Source: Hemicentrotus pulcherrimus (taxonomy: Eukaryota > Echinodermata > Echinoidea > Camarodonta > Strongylocentrotidae). Taken from it: a stretch of DNA of 10,911 bases. The translations under genes and the position numbers were made by a program. Location: the NCBI GenBank assembly GCA_003118195.1, contig BEXV01001321.1, forward strand, positions 106,884 through 117,794, written 5' to 3'. The notes beneath the pieces were generated by a model that was not told the DNA's origin, did not search any database, and saw only the letters and a list, made by a program, of their open reading frames with translations. Below are positions 7,134 through 10,911 of the stretch, one piece after another (the stretch's first letter is position 1; every line of letters starts with the position of its first letter).

Positions 7134-7355
7134 TGTTGGAATGATTTACCACTTAGAATCGGGCAGTCTCTATCACTTATAACCTTCAGAAAGGCCTTAA
7201 AAACATATCTTTTTTGTAATTTGTAGTTCTAAGACTGTTTTTTCTAATTATATATTATATATTATATGTATTTATGTAATTATTATTTTCATTCACTGTG
7301 GGCGCTTTGGGCCTTATGGGAAAAGCGCGGTATAAATAATAATAATAATGATAAT
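7134..7355 (+). mobile_element. 3' end of an L2/CR1-like non-LTR retrotransposon
   Basis: A plus-strand frame from 7137 to a stop at 7224-7226 reads WNDLPLRIGQSLSLITFRKA then LKTYLF. It matches the W-N-x-L-P ... S-L-x-x-F-(K/R) ... L-K-T-x-L-F signature seen at the C-terminus of reverse-transcriptase ORFs in L2/CR1-type LINEs. An AT-rich 3' UTR follows, then GCGCGGTATAAATAATAATA, the usual hairpin-adjacent tail. The insertion is absent from the matching site in copy 1 (near 5556), so it is young relative to the split of the copies. Only the last 30 codons of the ORF remain. Confidence 0.75.
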
Positions 7356-7415
7356 ATTGAATACAAATCGCTCATGATCAACAATACAGATGTTCTCCTC
7401 TTTTTAAATCCCCAG

Positions 7416-7500
7416 GACCTTCAGGTGGTCAGACAGGAGGGTCATCATTGTCACCGGGCAGTGCTGCATCCAAGAGACCAAGGGATGACCCAACAGAAGG
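7416..7500 (+). CDS. TPR: TPR exon f, second copy (identical coding sequence)
   Basis: The acceptor is AATCCCCAG (ending 7415), all 85 bases are identical to 5617-5701, and the donor is GTGAGA at 7501. It encodes the same PSGGQTGG and KRPRDD segment and is phase-compatible with exon e upstream and exon g downstream, so exon e could splice to this copy instead of copy 1. It cannot be added to copy 1 in the normal frame (85 nt is not a multiple of three). It could be the allele of copy 1 on another haplotype, or a mutually exclusive duplicate with no protein consequence. Confidence 0.7.
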
Positions 7501-7531
7501 GTGAGATGACCTTTGATTAGCCTTTAATACT

Positions 7532-7753
7532 CTTAATAATAATAATAATAATAACGGCTTCTTGTATAGTGCATACGTCTGTCATTTCGTGATGCTCCTG
7601 CTGCTGTTCCTATTATCAGGAATCAATTCCTGCCAGGTACCCATTTGCATAACCTGAGTTGAGTGTGGCAAATGTAGATCAATGTCTTGCAAAGTCCAGT
7701 TACGGACCTTGTGATCCACAGTCCGGTGACACATCCACTTGACCACGACACCT
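7532..7753 (-). mobile_element. tRNA-derived SINE (family A), second copy, box B deleted
   Basis: This is the equivalent of 5733-5985, inserted at the same distance from its exon f and hence present before the copies separated. A deletion after TGTCTTGCAAAG has removed the bases that hold box B in the other copy, while the box A region (minus strand TGGTCAAGTGG) remains. The tail microsatellite is longer, with an uninterrupted AATAATAATAATAATAATAA stretch. Confidence 0.75.
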
Positions 7754-8115
7754 CTACATAAGACATTCAGTCCAAGCTATAGAGACAGATTGGCACAATC
7801 TTCAGCTAATTCTTGAGCACACAAAACCAAACCGCACTTCAAAACCCTGGAACCAAAGAATCAAATGTAGAAGCATCCTTTTAGTGAAATCTTATTTTGG
7901 CATCTGATCTTGACCCTTTAAAGCCCTACTGCACTACTAGCATACAGTGTTAATTGAGAGCTGATTTGATGAGATAACCACCTGTCAGTGACCTTGCAGG
8001 GAGGTCTAATCCCCAAACCAGTGCAGACGTGCTTTAAAGGTTGTTAAAACCGTTTGGAATGTGCATGTCTTCTGGCAATCGCTTTCATTCTTAAAATGTC
8101 TAATTTCTTGTACAG

Positions 8116-8185
8116 GGACACAACCACATCGGAGAGAGAGGGCCAGCCGCCTAACGAGAAGAGACAGAGGGTAGCCCCACAACCG
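8116..8185 (+). CDS. TPR: TPR exon g: second basic cluster of the nuclear-localisation region
   Basis: One base completes Gly, then DTTTSEREGQPPNEKRQRVA and PQP, ending in phase 0. The acceptor is TTCTTGTACAG (ending 8115) and the donor is GTAAGA at 8186. NEKRQR lies about 22 residues after KRPRDD of exon f, giving the spacing of a long bipartite signal like human TPR's KR...PKKLK arrangement. That nuclear-import function is inferred from position and composition. The exon is short (70 nt); the open frame continues past the donor to 8299 without similarity, so the splice is preferred. Confidence 0.87.
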
Positions 8186-8636
8186 GTAAGAATGCACTCT
8201 GGATTGAAAACAAATCATGACAAGAAAGAAATTATGATGGATGTATTGAGGCACTTCAGAGATACCATCTGTGCACGAGCAGTTAAAAGTCATCTGTAGA
8301 AAAACTGTAAAACCCATCGGGATGAGTGCTGGATAGGAGTTGATGATGAGGGTTATGTAATCATTATTTAATTATGCACTAATGGTCTGATCTAAGATGA
8401 ACAGATAGAAGTATTCTTTCCAAGATGGCAAACAAAAGTCATTCATGATTCAAGTACATGTATGTGAAAAGTGGATTTGCACCAATTCATATTTCTTGAT
8501 AATATGACAAATATGTATTAAAGCTTACATCTAAGAGTATTCAACCAAGGTCCTAATTCCTCCGGTCCACCTTTCATTTTTGAGTTACGAAAAAAGCCAA
8601 CACCATCAAAGTTACGAGGGGTCTGAATAATTTAGT

Positions 8637-9017
8637 GATAATAATAATAATAATAATTCTTTTATATGGCGCTTAATACATCAACCATGTCTTTAGGGCT
8701 TTATAGATTTATGATTACCCCAGTCATCGTACTCAGGCTTGCCCGCACACAATATATGCACAACTCTCCACTCCCTGGGGAGCATTCCAGCCAGGCGCCT
8801 TTTTGCTGAGCAAACTACATAAATATTTGCATCCTGCTAGGTACCCATTTAAACTAGGCGTTGTGGCGTGCACCTGATTCAGCCGGGGACGCAGAGGTTC
8901 GAAACTGAGTCGCATCTTTCGGATGGTGACATTTAAAGGTCGGTCCCCAGACGTAAATAATCAGATCTGATTGATACACGTCTGTAAAAGCCCAATACAC
9001 ACACACACACACATGCA
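8637..9017 (-). mobile_element. SINE family B copy with L2-like 3' tail and AC repeat
   Basis: Read on the minus strand it starts with a GT microsatellite (8996-9012), then ATTGGGC, CAATCAGATCTGATTATTTA, GGGGACCGACCTTTAAA, and a B-box-like GTTTCGAACCT (8895-8905). It continues through CACGCCACAACGCCTAG and TGGGTACCTAGCAGGATG to GCGCCATATAAAAGAA plus a TTATTATTA run (8637-8657). Its tail has the same order as family A, but the head differs. A deletion relative to 2552-2750 removes the TAGTCC-AGCT part. Short minus-strand frames here (8733-8915, 8854-9036, 8933-9124) are not genes. Confidence 0.72.
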
Positions 9018-9029
9018 CACGATACCAAT

Positions 9030-9115
9030 TTAACATCTGGATGGATAACGTCTTGCAAAGGTTGTGACGTCAGTACTGGGCTGGGATTCGATACCTGTAC
9101 CTTGTGATCCACTAA
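9030..9115 (-). repeat. Fragment of a tRNA-like SINE head next to exon h
   Basis: On the minus strand, AGTGGATCACAAGGTAC is followed by the B-box-like GTATCGAATCC (9083-9093) and then GCAAGACGTTATCC. This is the same order as in family A (CACAAGGTCTGCTGTTCAAG ... GCAAGACATTGATC). It lies directly beside the family B copy, so one element may have inserted into, or fused with, the other. It ends only about 35 bases before the exon h acceptor. Confidence 0.5.
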
Positions 9116-9150
9116 TTTCTGCATCCTGCTTTTCTCTATAAACCTAGCAG

Positions 9151-9364
9151 CAAGTCAGCAGGGATGAACCCGAGGAGGAGAAAGAAGCCGAGAAAGACGA
9201 GAAGACCGAGCAGACGAAAACGGTGGTAACAGAGACGACCACCACAACCACTACCACCACCACCACCCACACCAACCAGGTGCATGAGTTGGAGACAGCA
9301 GCAACTCAGGAGGTCGAGGGTGAGACACAGTTTGAGATAGAGACAGCAGCAACGCAGGGAGTGG
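9151..9364 (+). CDS. TPR: TPR exon h: Glu/Lys-rich segment, poly-Thr run, ETAATQ repeats
   Basis: Phase 0 translation starts QVSRDEPEEEKEAEKDEK, then TEQTKTVVTE, eleven consecutive Thr (ACN repeat, 9235-9267), HTNQVH, and two related units ELETAATQEV and EIETAATQGV, 16 codons apart, ending in G. The donor is GTAAGT at 9365. An extra acceptor AG three bases upstream (TAG CAG) makes a NAGNAG site that would add one Gln. An internal GTGAGA at 9320 has the same phase as the main donor. The acidic, Thr/Gln-rich composition matches the TPR tail after its nuclear-localisation signal. The poly-Thr run may vary in length between individuals. Confidence 0.87.
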
Positions 9365-9471
9365 GTAAGTCACTAAAATCTAGCGAGCTTTACAATGCAA
9401 AATATAATTATTACAAATTTGAAGGACAATATGTGTCAATTTAGTACTGATAATGAATCCTGTCCTAAAAG

Positions 9472-9540
9472 AGTTTGAGATATAGAGACAGCTGCAACAC
9501 AGGAAGTAGGTAAGTCACTGACGTCTAGCCAGGTTTAAAA
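9472..9540 (+). repeat. Partial duplicate of the exon h 3' end, with possible 24-nt micro-exon
   Basis: TTTGAGATATAGAGACAGCT and the following bases, including GTAAGTCACT, repeat 9331-9395 about 144 bp downstream. In the parental frame a two-base TA insertion gives a stop. However, an AG at 9484-9485 and the donor GTAAGT at 9510 would define an exon 9486-9509 whose phase (1 in, 1 out) fits between exons h and i and would add the residues ETAATQEV. The pyrimidine tract before it is poor, so this may be only a decayed copy. Confidence 0.5.
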
Positions 9541-9720
9541 ATAATAATAGTTCTACTAAGGCGCATTTCAGGACCGCAGGCCCTCTCAAAGCACTTTACA
9601 GATTTATTATTACCCCAGTCATCTGATTCAGGCTTACCCGCACACAATTTATGCACATTCTCCACCCCCTGGGGATTCTTCCAATGCATTGGTGGGTGGG
9701 ATGCTGTATGCTTAGGCCAA
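9538..9720 (-). mobile_element. SINE family B fragment (3' part)
   Basis: CACTTTACAGATTTATTATT then ACCCCAGTCATCTGATTCAG, CCCGCACACAATTTATGCAC and CTCCACCCCCTGGGGATTC closely follow 8690-8785 in the same orientation. The AATAATAATAG at 9540-9550 is the tail. The head is missing, so this is a 5'-truncated insertion, the usual outcome of LINE-driven retroposition. Confidence 0.65.
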
Positions 9721-10224
9721 AGCTTCAGATAGGACGATCATGACAATTATTCCATATTTTGTGGCTTAGCTCACTAACTTTTGATTCAGGAACCTCAAAA
9801 ATATGCCAGATGAGTAGAAAAGGTAAAAAAATCTCTGCACCTTCCGCATCCATTTTTTTTTTAATGACTTTCTTGCATTCGATGTCAGGATTTTCAACAA
9901 CAAAAAGTAAGCTTTTAAGTCCTTAAATTAGCAACTCATTGAGAAATTCAAAATGATTGTTTACTGAATATAACAGAGAAGATATGCCAAGAAAAAGAAA
10001 ATGCAAAAGAAAAAGAAAATCAAACAGAAATAAATTAATCAAATCAATCAAATCAAATCAAGAGTTTGCACCAAGAACACCAACAACAAAAAGTCCTCCG
10101 GCTCCACCATACAATTCCTTTTACAATTTCACTATCCCAGCTCACAAAATTTGCTATAAGGCAATGTTTTGGTTAGCATTCCGTGTGTAAGTTGGTTCTA
10201 AAATCTGTCTCCCTCCATTTTCAG
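9721..10224 (+). other. Remainder of intron h
   Basis: AT-rich sequence with a T10 run near 9855, an A/G-rich stretch (9980-10020, AAGAAAAAGAAAATG units) and an ATCAA-type low-complexity stretch (10033-10060). The Lys/Arg-rich plus-strand frame 9957-10190 comes from this low complexity and lacks splice context. The intron ends TCTCCCTCCATTTTCAG, the strongest acceptor in the window. Confidence 0.7.
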
Positions 10225-10358
10225 AATCCCAACCAGTGACAGAGACGAGGGTATTGGAAGTCTCCCCGACCGAGCAGCCAGGCACCGAGGAGAGGCCGGA
10301 TGAGGAGACAGGAGAGAACAAGTTAGACGATGTGGTCATCGTTGTCGACAGCGATGAG
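10225..10358 (+). CDS. TPR: TPR exon i: acidic tail with DDVVIVVDSDE motif
   Basis: AA completes Glu, then SQPVTETRVLEVSPTEQP, GTEERPDEETGENKL and DDVVIVVDSDE, ending in phase 0. The donor is GTGAGT at 10359; reading through meets a TGA at 10365, so splicing is required. DDVVIVVDSDE matches human TPR DDVIVIDSDDEEE, the entrance to its long Asp/Glu stretch, and is a strong reason for the gene assignment. The hydrophobic core next to acidic and Ser residues also has the form of a SUMO-interacting motif (inference). Glu, Pro and Thr dominate the rest, consistent with a disordered tail. Confidence 0.93.
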
Positions 10359-10365
10359 GTGAGTT

Positions 10366-10911
10366 GATGATGAAGTTGATGCTGATGATGGTGGTGTGGA
10401 TGATGAAGAAGATGGTTGTGATAATGATGAGGAGGATGGTTGCGATGATGTTGATGATGTTGATGATGTTGATGATGCTGATGATGCTGATGATGCTGAT
10501 GATGATGGTGTTGGTGATGGTGGTGGTGTTGGCGATTGGTGATTGTGGTGATTGTGGTGATAAGGTTGTGATGACGAGGAAGATGGCTGTGGTGATGATG
10601 ACGCTGATGATGATGGTGGTGGTAGTGTTGGTGGTGGTAGTGATGATGATGATGGGGATGAAAATGATGATGATGGTGATGGTGATGGTGGTGGTGATGA
10701 TGGTGGTGATGATGATGATTATGATGATGATGGTGGTGGTTTTGGTGGTGGTGGTGGTGGTGGTGGTGGTGATGGTGGTGGTGATGATGGTGGTGATGAT
10801 GATTATGATGATGATGGTAGTGATGGTGGTGGTGGTGGTGGTGGTGGTGGTGGTGTTGGTGGTGGTGGTGGTGGTGGTGGTGGTGGTGATGAGGATGATG
10901 ATGTTATGTAT
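10366..10911 (+). repeat. GAT/GGT trinucleotide minisatellite
   Basis: From shortly after the exon i donor to the window end, the sequence is almost entirely GAT, GGT, GTT and GCT triplets. There is a larger-order repeat of about 87 bp: the segment starting GATGGTGGTGGTGATGATGG at 10684 recurs at 10771. Purine-T strand asymmetry is extreme (very few C). Frames through it are Asp/Gly-rich or stop-rich; none is in phase with exon i. It lies in the next intron and is cut by the window edge. Confidence 0.92.

Larger units (their letters stand above)
6334..7923 (+). repeat. Second copy of the exon e - intron e - exon f - SINE block
   Basis: This block is homologous to 4489-6161. It begins at the second base after the N (6332), inside exon e, so exon e's first 38 nt and its acceptor are missing. 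Exon parts are almost identical (two synonymous differences over 169 nt, none over 85 nt), while introns differ by substitutions and by insertions: an unclassified piece at about 6537-6832 and a LINE end at about 7134-7355 here; the 206-bp tandem unit, a MITE and block 5219-5410 in copy 1. The SINE sits at the same place in both. Either a misassembled second haplotype or a local duplication. Confidence 0.88.
5702..8115 (+). other. Intron f, containing a second copy of the exon e-f region
   Basis: If copy 1 of exon f is used, everything to 8115 is intron. It contains the SINE, 170 bases of unassigned sequence (6162-6331), one N at 6332, the second exon e-f copy (6334-7923) and the dispersed block at 7921-8037. 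The intron ends CTAATTTCTTGTACAG, the acceptor of exon g. No separate gene is supported. Confidence 0.7.
8186..9150 (+). other. Intron g
   Basis: From 8186 to about 8636 I see only AT-rich sequence with no gene or clear repeat. From 8637 the intron is filled by SINE-related sequence up to about 30 bases before exon h. The acceptor region is CTTTTCTCTATAAACCTAGCAG. Confidence 0.7.
1080..10358 (+). other. TPR: TPR gene, internal-to-3' portion (nine exons, partial at both ends)
   Basis: Joining 1080-1173, 1537-1724, 2356-2477, 3483-3739, 4451-4657, 5617-5701 (or its copy 7416-7500), 8116-8185, 9151-9364 and 10225-10358 gives 457 codons without a stop. Every junction is GT-AG and every phase matches. 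TPR is the large homodimeric coiled-coil protein of the nuclear basket; family knowledge links it to mRNA export, chromatin exclusion at pores and Mad1/Mad2 anchoring. Identification rests on the order of hallmarks: end of a coiled coil, TASIRP and ATVMP motifs in a Thr/Pro-rich tail, KRPRDD plus KRQR basic clusters, then DDVVIVVDSDE, which parallels the human TPR tail as I remember it. Human TPR is about 2360 residues, so this is roughly a fifth of the protein. The N-terminal coiled coil and the extreme C-terminus lie outside the window. Confidence 0.92.

Noticed and set aside
8637..8660. CRISPR-like or regularly spaced repeat array in the ATA/ATT microsatellites
   Set aside because: These are simple microsatellites at SINE tails in a eukaryotic intron, without spacers.
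9957..10190. Lys/Arg-rich frame that looks like a nuclear-localisation segment
   Set aside because: The basic residues come from AAGAAA low complexity; the TPR basic region is already accounted for in exons f and g, and no splice sites fit.

Overview
The window is eukaryotic genomic DNA: nine exons of one plus-strand protein-coding gene, separated by long AT-rich introns full of transposon relics and microsatellites. Joined with consensus GT-AG splicing, the exons stay in one open reading frame of 1371 nt (457 codons), with matching phases at all eight junctions. The protein reads as the C-terminal part of TPR, the coiled-coil nucleoprotein of the nuclear-pore basket. It runs from the end of the coiled coil, through a Thr/Pro/Gln-rich disordered tail and a bipartite basic nuclear-localisation region, to the hydrophobic-acidic DDVVIVVDSDE motif that precedes the acidic domain. 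The gene continues beyond both window edges.

The host is most likely a marine invertebrate deuterostome, and I favour an echinoderm, perhaps a sea urchin. The reasons are the closeness to vertebrate TPR, short exons in long introns, tRNA-like SINEs and L2/CR1-like tails ending in TTATTATT, many small MITEs, and what looks like high haplotype divergence. This is inference; no species marker is present.

Layout: 1-320 is a TCTTCC polypyrimidine tract; 364-675 a MITE; exons a-b (1080-1173, 1537-1724) are coiled coil; exon c (2356-2477) is the coil-to-tail transition; exon d (3483-3739) and exon e (4451-4657) are the Thr/Pro/Gln-rich tail; exon f (5617-5701) carries the first half of the basic region. 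A second copy of exons e-f follows (6334-6502 and 7416-7500). Exon g (8116-8185) carries the second basic half, exon h (9151-9364) is Lys/Glu-rich with a poly-Thr run, and exon i (10225-10358) is acidic. A GAT/GGT minisatellite fills 10359-10911.

The main oddity is the repeated exon e-f block. The second copy starts immediately after a single N (6332), lacks the first 38 nt and splice acceptor of exon e, has nearly identical exons (two synonymous changes in 254 nt) but rearranged introns, and would break the frame if both copies were spliced in. A misjoined second haplotype is the simplest reading; a true local duplication is the alternative. A second point of interest is exon h, where a repeated ETAATQ unit carries three donor-like sites of the same phase, the last belonging to a possible 24-nt micro-exon. 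I see no sign of a new biological system; the novelty lies in gene-structure dynamics and in the repeats.
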